NCBI GenBank assembly: GCA_015039365.1 | Contig: WION01000497.1 | Span: forward strand, 1-39,075 | DNA: 39,075 nucleotides | Reading direction: 5' to 3' | Origin: Amanita rubescens | Taxonomy: Eukaryota > Basidiomycota > Agaricomycetes > Agaricales > Amanitaceae | Shown: one piece after another, positions 11,290-23,400 of the stretch | Numbering within the stretch: position 1 is the first letter of the stretch | Layout: each line of letters opens with the position of its first letter | Position numbers and translations under genes: made by a program | Notes under the pieces: generated by a model | Told to the model about the DNA's origin: nothing | Databases searched by the model: none | The model's input: only the letters and a program-made list of their open reading frames with translations

Positions 11290-13516
11290 AGCGAATAACG
11301 CTAATTGGGTAAATTGAAACGGCATCGCGATTTGCGGAATTTTTTACCACATAGAATTTGACAAGAAAACATGCCCCTTTTAGCGCAAAAGTGATGCTAT
11401 TTACGACACATCACTGATGGGGGAGTATAAGTGATAGCCGCTAGTACGTTTAGGATGTCGTTCAGCCAACCTTGAAACGCGTTATTATGTACATCTCATG
11501 TTGCGTGCAGAAGCTATTGACTAGCATCCAGGGTGCAGCTAATCAACATCTTGAATGGACGGCATACAAGACGGTGGATAGGACGATGAGCGCAAGCATC
11601 TCTCGGGATATATTTAGAAAGGTAAAATGTCTCCGAAGCATCAACACGCCGGTGTGGCCATATGCATTTCAGCCGGTTGCTGATTTTGCTGATGTTAGCA
11701 AAGCGCGATTTAAGTATCCCCATTCTTTCTCACCCAATGTCATCAGCGATGTCATCCCTTTGCCACAAGGATTCTTCCTTGTTCGACCCTGTCTTGCGCT
11801 CATATGCCAAGACCCGTATCGGACGGGAACGGACGGGAACAGACGGGAACCCCCCAGCATACCAGGGCTCTTAGAAGCACGACGAACTGGTCCGAATGGA
11901 ACATCGCTATTCGAAACCTTAAGTCACTAACGGCGTGAATGCAGACAATGAGTATGCACCTTTATGTGATACAAATTCTTCTGAATTCCAGTCTCCAGAT
12001 GTGGTATAGTGCCGCATTAGTAATGGTCAAGATGCTGTTCCACTGAGACTGTAGCGAACATGGTTTCCCTCCATCTGTGTAGAAACTGTGTTCACCATCA
12101 CTGCCATCGTCAGTGCCATCTCCCTACACCGACAATCAACATATTGCATTGAACTATGAAGGAAGCCCACCCGATGCGCTTCAGATCTCACGGTTGCCGA
12201 GATGAGAGAATGACCCTGATGTTGACAAATGAGAACGCCGGTGACTTATCAGTTATTCACCGCACATTCCTTGCAAGTCGCCTAATTAGCCGGAGAACTC
12301 TGGTGTTCGCTTTTGGCTGCCAATGGACAAAACCAATTCATAAAATGCAGGTCCATAGAATCAATCGCTTTAACAAGGACAAAAATGCATAGAGGTCCTG
12401 TATGCAAGACGAGTAATGGGTACGTTTATCTTTAACAGGTTTTCGCGCTAGACTGAGTCTTACCAGAATCTATGCATTCTATTGTGATCTGGGGTCGTCA
12501 GAGGAATGATCATTTGACATCTGTTACGCCACGATCTGCCACAGTGCAAACTAACCTCAGAAAGAAAACGACTGCCGGCAATGTTGTGATACGCGCACTA
12601 GACGCGTGGTAGTACTTCTGATGAAGCGAACCGTCACAGCGGGTAGCTTTTAGCAAACGAATGGCAGAATTGGAGTCAACACGAATTAGGAGGACAATTT
12701 TGCTGGCAAAGGATCAAGAGAAACGTGTCACATTACATGCCACGCTTGGACCGACGCTCCAGCGCCCAGCAGTGAGTCCAGCTGCTCTTCCGCCTTGGCC
12801 ATCTGGAAGAAGGTTCGCAGAACAAAATGAGTGTCAAAAGAATGTTTTACACATATATGCTCATGCTGAAAAATATAAAATATTTATTCTACGACAGGAG
12901 CCTGTAACTCCCCGCCTGGTACCAGTCCCATCCAGGAACCCTCGTCTCTCCTTGAATCATCCACTAGCCCTGGCTTAGACGGAGACTTAGTCCCCTGCTA
13001 ACCTGGCTCATGAAATTCGTAAAAGACTCGAAGACTGCCAATTGCGAGTCACTTTGCTATCCCTTGCTTTTCTTTTACTGCATATTTGGAACGAAAAGGT
13101 TCACCCATTGACACCCAATGATAGAAGCGCAGAGGTAGCAGAAAATGACTGCAGCTGGATCTCCTTGTGAATGAATGAACTGGTTGTCACGAGCTGACTG
13201 CAGGCAAGGAGTGGGTAAGAGAACGTGGAAAGATAGTGGAACGGCGGCATTTAAAGCAATATTGTAACTAGAACATGTCCCATTTATAAACCGATGGTGC
13301 CAAGCAGCGGTGGCAACGGAGTGCAGCGTATAGTTGCGACGCAACCACTGTCGCCGCGACTATTTTCCCAAGAATGAGGTACCGGGACCGGCAACCCCCT
13401 GACCAATGCCCATCCGCCATGTTTTCTTGAATGTCCCACCATGCATACGCTCGTTATCGGCCGTAAGTGAACGACTTCAAGTCTGCTCGAGGCTATTGTC
13501 GGGAAATCCAAGCACG
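11290..13516. other. Long intergenic region, no supported gene
   Basis: About 2.2 kb between P4 (minus) and the NUDIX gene (plus). The longest frame (11472-11930) has no good start and no family features. A short direct repeat of ACGGGAACGG-like units occurs at about 11820-11850. The promoter and 5' leader of the NUDIX gene should lie at its right end. Confidence 0.5.
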
Positions 13517-14633
13517 ATGCCTCAACCGGAGCACCCAAGATTGTCAGCTAGCTTGGTTATTTTAAATCACCGAAACGAAGTCTTGCTAGTTCATAGGAAC
13601 CCCAAATCGCGGGCATACGGGGGAGTCCATGTGAGTCTTACTCCTCTCCATTAGGATCTGCTGAATGGAACATGTACTAGGTCTTCCCAGGCGGTAACTA
13701 CGATTCACAAGACGCTTCTCTTGAAATAACGGCCATCCGCGAGACCTTTGAAGAGACTGGTCTCTTACTTGCCTCTCCCGAACACTCGGGATCCGCAATC
13801 CCTGAATCAGAATGGGACAAAGCCAGACATGCCGTTCATGGGCAAGAGCTTTCTTTCGGCGATTTTTTGAACAAGTACAAACTAAAACCAGCTGTCGATT
13901 CGTTGCTGCCATTTACTGATTGGACGACACCAGAGTATGCACAACGGTAAGAAATTCTTGCTCAAATTTTACGTCTGCCGGATTTCTCAAAATTTTATCC
14001 ACTAGACGCTTCTGCACTCGCTTCTTCGTCACCTTTCTACATGCATCGTATTCTTCCAGGTTCTCGACTGGTACCAAGCAAGATTTCCTACCGACGTCCG
14101 GTATGCGGTTACCCCGTTCAATTACCTTATTGCTTTCTTATTCCTTCGGTTCCAGACGGAGGAAAAGAAATTGTATCTACCCGATTCGTTCATCCTAGTG
14201 ACGCTCTCGCCGAATTCCACAGAAAGGAAATCACATTAATGCCTCCGCAATACTATATCCTCTATACATTATCAGATATCCTCCCGAGAGGCATCAATAC
14301 CCAAAGCCAGCGTGAAAAGGTGAAGAGGCTATCTCGAGGAGCATTTGGCAAGTTGTCCTTCAATCCAAAGCATTTCCCCCCAGAAGATGGCGATGCGGAC
14401 CCAAAGCGGGTGCTGCTGGTGTACGAAGGCGACGAGACGCGAGGTGGTCCACCTGGTCGCTTGCATAGGGCATTTGTGAAGCACGACGAACATGGTGTAA
14501 GTATTTTTCATGATATATCCATTCACCCCGACGAACCTGACCGTGATGTTAGGTAACTCGTGAAATAGAACTTCATCGGAACTTTGACATATTCAAGGAC
14601 ATCGAGTCGGGACCTGCATCTACCAAGCTATGA
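13517..14633 (+). CDS. NUDT19-like NUDIX hydrolase
   Basis: Probable nucleoside-diphosphate-linked hydrolase of the NUDT19/RP2 group, whose animal members hydrolyse CoA and related compounds in peroxisomes. The chosen start is MPQPEHPRLSASLVIL. Exon 1 (EVLLVHRNPKSRAYGGVHV) splices to FPGGNYDSQDASLEIT, followed by AIRETFEETGLLL. This is the REx2EExG core of the NUDIX box, although the usual Glu eight residues before the Arg is Ala. Later exons give RRFCTRFFVTFLHAS, TRFVHPSDALAEFHRKEITL and PPQYYILYTLSDIL, all NUDT19-like. I infer introns after HV, AQR, PTS and HG, all about 55-60 nt. The last exon ends STKL and TGA (14631-14633). The TKL tail resembles a weak peroxisomal signal. No frame break. 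The 3' half is duplicated at 24303. Confidence 0.85.
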
Positions 14634-15043
14634 AACACGTATATTTATATGTTGTTCACTCGTACTGTATCAATGATTATTAGGAACTGCGTGCTGTTAC
14701 TGATAACGGCTCGAACCTGATGATGTTGTATTATCAAGACTATGGAAAAGAATAGAGGTTGGAACTTGGGAGAATGATGGCATTTGTATCACAACGGCGC
14801 TTTTGACCGGGGACGAGAAACTCATTAATCAGTATATGTGCGGTCGTTGGCAGTTGTTCCAACCCAACGGCAGGGTACGTGGTTGGGGCGCTCGACGTCT
14901 CAACATTTGTGGCGTTTTATGACATGATTTCTAAAATATGCCCGGACTATCGGCGTGCGTAGTTGTATATCAGCGTTTTGCGCACGAGAAAAGAAAAAGA
15001 TCCTGTTGCTAGATAGCGAACAACTTAGATATAGGATCGGGGA

Positions 15044-15053
15044 AAGAAAAAAA
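15044..15053 (-). terminator. Pol III T-run after 5S
   Basis: On the gene strand a stretch of T directly follows the 5S 3' end (plus strand GAAAGAAAAAAACC). Confidence 0.6.
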
Positions 15054-15169
15054 CCACAGCACCCAGGATTCCCGCGTGGTCCCCCACCGTGGTACTAACT
15101 AGGCGGCACTCTGGTTGACTGCGCAGATCGGACGGGATGCGGTGCTTTCAGAGTCCTATGGCCGTGGAT
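15052..15169 (-). rRNA. 5S ribosomal RNA
   Basis: Read on the minus strand from 15169: ATCCACGGCCATAGGACTC, then GAAAGCACCGCATCCCGTCC, GATCTGCGCAGTCAACC, GCCGCCTAGTTAGTACC, ACGGTGGGGGACCACGCG and GAATCCTGGGTGCTGTGG. This is the Agaricomycete 5S sequence at the expected length of about 118 nt. A run of T follows on the gene strand, as expected for RNA polymerase III termination. In basidiomycetes 5S genes usually sit in the rDNA spacer; no other rDNA is near. Confidence 0.9.
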
Positions 15170-15170
15170 G

Positions 15171-15710
15171 TTGGTGAATAATCTAAATTCCTTATGTACC
15201 CATTTTCTGACATTGCTGGTGGCAACGACAATTGGTGCGCTGCACTTACCAGAAGTGCGGTACCACGCGCACTTTGATGATGAAACGATTTTATATCGAA
15301 CTTCCAAATTTATGGTCAAATAAAGCGGCTCGCAGTACGCATTCACATGGAAAAAGATTAACCACAAGGCACATGTATACACCTGGTTGCTCGCAAATCG
15401 AATCATAGATCACTTGAGATGGAAAATTGGTCAGAGGGCGAACAACGCGAGCTGAAGCGCCTTACAGTAACGCTTTCAAAATCGATTGCTGCAAATAATC
15501 AAGAGGAGTGTACGCAAGAGCAACTGTGTGCAAAGGCGAGGTCGCGATAAGTGCATCCGTGGGGTTAGTATTAATAGGGTTACCACCTGAAGGCCTGACG
15601 CGTAGTAACAGCATGGATGTTTATTTCGCTACCTCGCATGACGGAATAGCAGATCACCATAACGTAGCGCGCATTCACACGTCAGGCGAGAAAGAATCAC
15701 GCGGTTCAAG
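15171..15710. other. Intergenic, diverged part of the left duplication
   Basis: Upstream of the 5S gene. It matches the right copy up to about 15322 and again from about 15678. The middle 355 bp has no counterpart there (the right copy has about 150 bp of other sequence). No gene seen. Confidence 0.5.
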
Positions 15711-16629
15711 CTATGCGCCAATCGTCATTCGCAAAGTAACATTCTGAGTAACATTACGCTGGATATGCATGTAAGCAACATGTACTACTATGCGACAAAG
15801 AGAAACGCAAACGATGCACACACCTAACTCATACCACCGAGGGTCTCTGTCTATGGATAAAAGCTGCTTGAACAAATCCAGTTCCTCCACAGCTGTGGGA
15901 CCTTGGTGAATAAGCCGAGCATTGTGAGTTGCGAAGCAAGGGACGACTGCCGCTCCCGAATAACTTGACAAAATTACTGGATAACACTCTGCCATCTCAG
16001 CAATATTCCGCACGATAGATATTTTTGAATCTCGGCTGTAGCGCTTTCCTTTCTCTCCGTGGTAGTCACCCAGGAAAGCATCATCTATGAAGTAACCGAA
16101 TCCAGCTTTTCGGTCCTTCAAGTCGTCTGGCACTGGTAGCATCTCAATAATCGCCCCTCTGGAAGATGAAAAAAGACACTTACCCAATTGCACGGACAAC
16201 GTTCATACCCGCTTGCAGTTGCGCTGCTGCTTTTTCCACCATCAGGCTTTTCTCCACCGCCACCGCCCCCGCGACCATACGTTCACTTTGCCTTTTTGGT
16301 AGTCCTGTGATGGAGCTGTGTAGTGGTAATGACAGGACCGGAACGAAGGAGAGCCAGACCGGTCGGGGACAATGCGGGAAGTAGTAGAATGTATTGCCAG
16401 GGGTGTAAGAGTGGATTGTGAGGTCCGGAGCAGATAGAACGGTGGACATTGATGAAGCGAGGCTGAAGCGAGTGATCGTCTGGATAAGAGTGGGCGTAAT
16501 ACTTATACAGCCGCCGTTCGAGCAGGCGGCCTGAACACGTCTTGCGTGGGCACGACTATCTTCCATGAAGAAATCGGAAAAAGAGTGGCTGAGGTCCTGA
16601 CGAGTTGGTGGGCGCCGGGCGTAGATCAA
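15711..16629 (-). CDS. Unrecognised protein, left copy (two exons, 3' end uncertain)
   Basis: I do not recognise the family. The upstream exon (to about 16191) reads MSTVLSAPDLTIHSYTPGNT, later GLPKRQSERMVAGAVAVEK and QLQAGMNVVRAIG. The downstream exon reads AIIEMLPVPDDLKDRKAGFG, YFIDDAFLGDYHGEKGKR, NIAEMAECYPVILSSYSGAA and LFKQLLSIDRDPRWYELG. Between them is a segment with a perfect donor (GTAAGTG) and acceptor (CTTCCAG) but only 25 nt long; removing it keeps the frame. The left duplication copy ends at this point, so the short intron may be a product of the rearrangement. Downstream of YELG the frame stays open without clear conservation, so the true 3' end is unknown. The downstream exon stays open in the right copy, which supports coding. 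Confidence 0.5.
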
Positions 16630-17428
16630 GGATAAATGAAGGATTTTTGAGGCCTGCGGAAGAGGTCAGGAAAGGTATATACAATTGAAGGGATGAACAC
16701 ACCTTGCGAAACGGTCCGCATACTCCATCCTGGTAGGACGCCACGATATTGCAAAAGGGGATTCAGAAATCACGACGCTAGTAGGGAGGTGGTTCCTCGC
16801 TTAGCGTGATGTTGATTATAAGGTTGCGATGGACGAGAATAGAAGATAGTGGTTGAGCAGTGTGTGAAAGCGGGACAGTGAACGGAGCACCTTCATAGTA
16901 AGCGGGTGCCCGTGAGAAGAGAAGTTATCCAAATACGTACGACTGGGCCTGAGAGCTGCCTGGTTCCTGGGGTCAGTGCTGCCTCGTGAACTTATAGTCC
17001 TGCGCGCTTTCAACCTTTTGACCGGACGCACCATTCGATTCGCTCGTAGCCGTACCATACAGTACACTCGCATTCGCTCTGCGCGCTCTCAAATCTTGAC
17101 CAAACGCGTCGTTTCTAACCACTGCCGCCTAGTATCGCACGGTCACCTGACGCACCGTTATCTCCTTGCCATCTGCATTTCACATACTACTAGGTGGGGC
17201 TACGTCATTGGAATAACCACTGATGCCTGCTGATATCTTAATCCAGAGTCCAGGAATCATCCGTTGCCCCCGTTGAGGAGCTCACTTCACACTACTGGTC
17301 TCCTTGATTCACACCATAGCACACACCCAGCTAGTCTCACCACTGTTTTTTTGATCAGCTCTGGTGACTTCCATTTTGTCACACCCACAATCAAACAATC
17401 TGATCTTGATCCTAGCACAACATCAGTC
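16630..17428. other. Intergenic, left edge of AT-rich island
   Basis: No gene seen. Base composition shifts from mixed to AT-rich at about 17240-17300. The GTPase promoter should lie at its right end. Confidence 0.5.
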
Positions 17429-20400
17429 ATGGCAGCTACAACTGGTGCACCATCTTTGAGTAGGCTGATTTATGAGTCTCAGCATTGCTAATCCTTGACT
17501 AATGCATATCAGATGTAGATGAGACACATGTTCAAATACTCAGAGAACACTACCTATGCCCACACTTTCGTATCCTTGTCATTGGGAGGGCCAATGCAGG
17601 CAAAACAACCATCCTTGAGAAGGTTTGTGGTGTGGCAAAGGGGACAAAGCCCATTATATATAACAAGGATGGTAAGTCAGTCTCAGTTTTGTGCTTCTTT
17701 TGACTGTTGAATTTCTTGCAGGCAATCAGCTTAAACAGTCTGATATTCATTTGATGCCATCAATTGAGGTGAGTCAGATAATGATTTATGGCCCTGTCAG
17801 ATGGATGTACCCATTCACATGCAATGATAACAGAGAGGCGAGCATGATATTGAGCATCAAATTACATACCCTGGAAGTAACTTTATCTTCCATGACTCTC
17901 GGGGTTTTGAATCTGGTTCAACTGAGGAATTGGAGATTGCTTGGGAGTTCATTGAAAAGAAGTCTGCAGAAACTGAGCTAAAAAATCAGCTGCATGCAAT
18001 CTGGTATTTTGCTTTATCCCTTTATAGTCTCTCTGACTTGGCTTCCTATAGGTACTGTATACCCATGGACAGCCCTCGTCCTGTTTTACCTGCAGAACTT
18101 GAATTTTTTAATAAAGGGACAGGCAGAGGTAAGTCATAATGAATTCACAAGTCATCTTATTGGTTTTGGAGAGATTGGTTCCCCTTAACTCCTTTCCATT
18201 GGCCAACTTGCCACAAAATCTGATAGTACTGACTAATAAATATTTCCTTTACAGTCCCCTTGGTGGTTGTATTCACTAAATTTGATGGTCAAATAGCCAG
18301 TGAATTTGTCAACTTGCCTGATGCAAAGGATGAAGTTAAGTGGGAGAGAGCCAGGGAAATTGCTGAAATCACTTTTCAGAAAGTTTATCTTCCTAAAGTT
18401 TTGAATGCCAAATATCCTCCCAAGGGATATGTGAAATTGGAAGGTGAGAATGATGAGAGCTTCTCCCTAAAAATGGCAGTAATGTTGTCTCATAGACATG
18501 GATTTACCAGAAATGAATTGTGCTGAATTAACTCAGGAAACTGCTGATGCAATAGATGATAACAGCATGAATCAGCTGTTTGTTTCAACCCAGATGAATA
18601 ATCTTGACCTTTGTGTTAAATCTGCACTTCGGTGAGGGCCACTTTCAAAAGTCACTTATGGACATAATTGACATTGTTCAGACATGCCTTGGACCATAAA
18701 CAACATTGGACATGGAATGATATCATTGTCATAGTTTTTGCAAAATTTCCACATTTCTGGGTATGCATTTTTGTCAACTGCACTTCAGCATAGGAAAAAT
18801 CAAATGCAAATAGGTGGACAGGGAGGTGGGTGCCTTCATATGAAATAATAAATATTTGCAACAAGTTCATCAGGAGGTAAGCAACACTCCAATGCCTTTA
18901 CATGAAAACAAAATTACTGATACTTCAGGTGGCCAATAAACAACTGAGTGAAACACAGGTCAGGTGTCACCACATTCTTAGTGGCAAGACCTGATGTTAT
19001 TGATATCAGTGGGTAAGTCACATTGAACTAACATAAATCTGATATATTTTCTCATGACAACAGTTTGTAAGTAATGCTGTCTTTTGTGATCAGAGATCTT
19101 GTCTCATAATCTACAGGAAGTGAGTGACATGACTCAATTCTGATTTTGGTAAATGATCCCATGCACATCATATGACCAATAGCGTGTAAGTTAATTTATC
19201 ACTGAAAGCAGACTTGTTAATCCAGTCTCTCATGGACAGGGAGTGAGTAACAAAATACTGCCTCACATCACATCTGACCTGCTTAAAGAAAGTAAGCAAT
19301 GTTGACATTTCTGCAGTTTAGAGTCATAGATAACTGAATGAACTATAGAAAGTTGGTGACATACTACTGTTATCTGAAAGAGAGTCTCAACAAGTTTCAT
19401 AACAGGATGTAAGTGACATCTATCTGCTTATAAACATTACATCTTGCCTCAAATGACAGATAGTAAATATTTATAATTTTTCCCTTTCAAAGCCTCTTCA
19501 TAAACTATTGCAAAATGAACAGGATGTATGTGATACTTTCATGACATGAAAATTCATCAGATGAACAACTATGGTAACAGAGAGTCTGTGGAATTGTCTT
19601 TTCCCCAACTCAATACACTAACTTGTCCACCCTAAAAGGAAGTGAGTGATGCAGCATGCTCACCACTCTGGTGCAAGATAATTTGGACACATACAATTTA
19701 AACTTATTTTTTGTTATATAGATGGTGAGTTATATTGAACTTTCTGTGAAAAGCAGTGAAATCACAGCTTTTTCTATAAATAGCAGGTAAGCAGTATGTC
19801 ATGTTGTTTTAGTAGTTCAAATGACCTTATCAAAATGTTGCCTATGGTTAACAGCATGTGAGTAACATTGCAAATGATGCTGAAAAGCTGTCCTATCTAT
19901 TTTTCCCATGACCAACAGGAAGTGAGTGACTTTGGAGATTCTTGTGAAAGACATCTTTTCTGAACCATGACCAACAGAAAGTGAGTTACATTGCACATTG
20001 TGTGAAAGGCAGTGTCATCACATCTTTTCCTATGAACCATGATCAACAGCAAGTGAGTTACATTGCACATTTTGTGAAAGGCAGTGTCATCACATCTTTT
20101 CATATGACTAACAGAGAGTGAGTGACATTGCACATTTTGTGAAAGGCAGTGCCATCATATCTTTTCCTATGACCAACAGTTTGTGAGTGACATTGCACAT
20201 TTTGTGCAAGGCAGTGTTATCATATCTTCTCCCATGACCAACAGGGAGTAAGTGACATTGCACATTTTGTGAAAGGCAGTGTCATCACATCTTTTCCTAT
20301 GACCAACAGGGAGTGAGTGACACAAGTTGCACATTTTGTGAAAGGCTGAGTGTCATCACATTTTTTCCTTTGACCAACAGCGTGTGAGTGACACTGCACA

Positions 20401-23400
20401 TCTTGTGAAAGGCAGTGTCATGACATCTTTTCCTATGAACAACAGATTGTGAGTGACATTGCACATTTTGTGAAAGGCGGTGTCATCACACCTTTTCCTA
20501 TAACCAACAGGCAGTGAGTGATGCTGCACATTTTGTGAAAGGCAGTGTCATCACATTTTTCCTATGACCAACAGCTTGTGAGTGACACTGATTGCAAATT
20601 TATGAAAGGCAATGTCATCACATTGTTTCCTATGACCAACAGAGAGTGAGTGAAATTGTACATCTTGTGAATGGCAGTGTTATCACATGTTTTGTTATCA
20701 CATTTTTTCTATGACCAACAGGCAGTGAGTGACATTGTCCATTTTATGAAGGCGTTGTTGTCACATCTTTTCCTACTATGACCAACAGAAAGTCAGTGAC
20801 ATTGCCCACTGTATGAAGGCAGTGTTATCACATCTTTCCCTATGACCAACAGCCAGTGAGTGACATTGCACATTTTGTGAAAGGCCTAAGTGTTCCTATG
20901 ACCAACAGTTTGTAAGCAACATTGCTTATTTGTGAAAGGCAGCAACATCACATCTTTCCTATGACCAACAGGAAGTAAGTGACATTCCCAGCACATTTTG
21001 TGAAAGGCAGTGTCATCACATCTTTTCCTATGACCAACAGGGAGTGAGTGACATTGCCCATTTATGAAGGCATTGTTGTCACATCTTTTCCTATGACCAA
21101 CAGGATGTGAGTGACATTGCCCCATTTATGAAGGCATTGTTGTCACATCTTTTCCTATGACCAACAGGATGTGAGTGACATTGCACATTTGATGAAAGCA
21201 GTACGGTCATCACATCTTTTCCTATGACCAACAGGGAGTGAGTGACATCACACATTTTGTGAAAGGCCTGTGTTCCTATGACCAACAGTTTGTAAGCAAC
21301 ATTGCTCATTTTGTGAAAGGAAGTGTCATCACATCTTTTCCTATGACCAACAGCAAGTAAGTGACATTGCTCATTTTGTGAAAGGCAGTGTCATCACATC
21401 TTTTCCTATTTGGACCAACAGTTTGTGAGTGACATTACACATTTTGTGAAAGGCAGTGTCATCACATCTTTTCCTGTGACCAACAGGTTGTCAGTGACAT
21501 TGCACATTTTGGGAAAAGCAGTGTTATAACATCATTTCACATCATTTTTTATGACCAACAGGTTGCAGTGAGCAACATTGCACATTTTGTGAAAGGCACT
21601 GTCATCACATCTTTCCTATGACCAACAGGGAGTAAGTGATATTGCACATTTTGTGAAAGGCAGTGTCATCACATCTTTCCTATGACCAACAGATTGTGAG
21701 TGAGATTTCACATTTTGTGAAAGGCAGTGTCATCACATCTTTTCCTATGACCAACAGGGAGTGAGTGATATTGCACATTTTATGAAAGGCAGTGTCATCA
21801 CATTTTTTCCTATGACTGGCAACAGGGAGTGAGTGACTGTACATTTGTGAAAGGCATTGTTATCATATCTTTTCCAGCAGGTGAGTTACATACATTGCAC
21901 ATTTTGTGAAAGGCAGTGTCATCACATCTTTTCCTATGACCAACAGGGAGTGAGTAATACTGCACATTTTGTGAAAGGTTTGAGTGTTATCACATCTTTT
22001 CCTATGACCATCAGGCAGTGAGTGACATTGCACATTTTGTGAAAGGCACTGTCATCACATGCTTTCCTATGACCAATAGATTGTGAGTGATATTGCACAT
22101 TTTGTGAAACATAGTGTCATCACATCTTTCCTATCACCAACAGGGAGTGAGTGACATTGCACATTTTGTGAAAGGCAGTGTCATTACATCTTTTCCTATG
22201 ACCAACAGGGAGTGAGTGACATCACACATTTTGTGTAAGGCAGTGTCATCACATTTTTCCCTATGAACAGGAAGTGAGTGACAGTACATTGCACATTTTG
22301 TGAAAGGCAGTGTCATCACATCTTTTCCTATGACCAACAGCAAGTGAGTGACAATGCACATTTTGTGAAAGGTAGCATCTTCACATCTCTTCCTATGACC
22401 AATAGCAAGTGAGTGACATTGCAAATTTTGTGTCATTGTATCTTTTTCTATGACCAACAGGAAGTGAGTGACATTGCACATTTTGTGAAAGGCAGTGTCA
22501 TCACATTTTTTCTTACAACCAACAGGAAGTGAGTGACATTGCACATTTTGTGAAAGGCCTGAGTGTCCACTGTCATCACATCTTTTCCTATGATCACCAG
22601 GGAGTGAGTGACATTGCAAATTTTGTGAAAGGCCTGAGTGTCATCACATCTTTTCCTATGACCAACAGAGAGTGAGTGACATTGCATATTTTGTGACAAG
22701 GCAGCATTATCACATCTTTTCCTGTGACTAACAGGAAGTGAGTGACATTGCAAATTTTGTGAAAGGCCTGAGTGTCATCACATCTTTTCCTATCACCAAC
22801 AGGGAGTGAGTGATATTGCACATTTTGTGAAAGACAGTGTCATCACATCTTTTCCTATGACCAACAGCTTGTGAGTGACATTGCACATTTTGTGAAAGGT
22901 TTGAGTGTTATCCTATCTTTTCCTATGACCAACAGGCAGTGAGTGACACTGGACATTTTGTGAAAGGCAGTGTCATCACATCTTTTCCTTTGACCACCAG
23001 AGAGTGAGTGAAATTGCAAATTTGTGAAAGGCAATGTCACCAAATTCTTTCCTATGGCCAACAGGCAGTGAGTGACATTGCCAATTTTGCAAAAGGCAGT
23101 GTCATCACATCTTTTCCTATGACCAACAGGAAGTGAGTGGCATTGCACATTTTGTAAAAGGCAGCAGTGTCATCACATCTTTTCCTATCACCAACAGCAA
23201 GTGAGTGACATTGCACATCTTGTGAAAAGCATGTCATCACATCTTTTCCTATGATCAACAGGCAGTGAGTGACATTACACATTTTTTGAAAGGCACTCAG
23301 TGTTATCACATCTTTTCCTATCACCAACAGGGAGTGAGTGACATTGCACAATTTGTGAAAGGCAGTGTCATCACATCTTTTCCTATGACCAACAGGCTGT

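Larger units (their letters stand above)
14212..16165. repeat. Segmental duplication, left copy
   Basis: Matches 24303-26048 in the same orientation. It covers the NUDIX 3' half, a 5S rRNA gene and about 340 bp of an unrecognised minus-strand gene. Homology starts at TTCCACAGAAAGGAAATCAC and ends near the CTGGAAGATGAA at 16160. Between about 15323 and 15677 the two copies differ in length and sequence. The copies bracket the AT-rich island that holds the GTPase gene. Confidence 0.9.

Noticed and set aside
11472..11930. 152-codon plus-strand open frame
   Set aside because: It relies on a non-ATG start, has open frames overlapping on the other strand and no family features.
12661..12978. 105-codon plus-strand open frame
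   Set aside because: No domain, no splice context, and composition resembles intergenic sequence.
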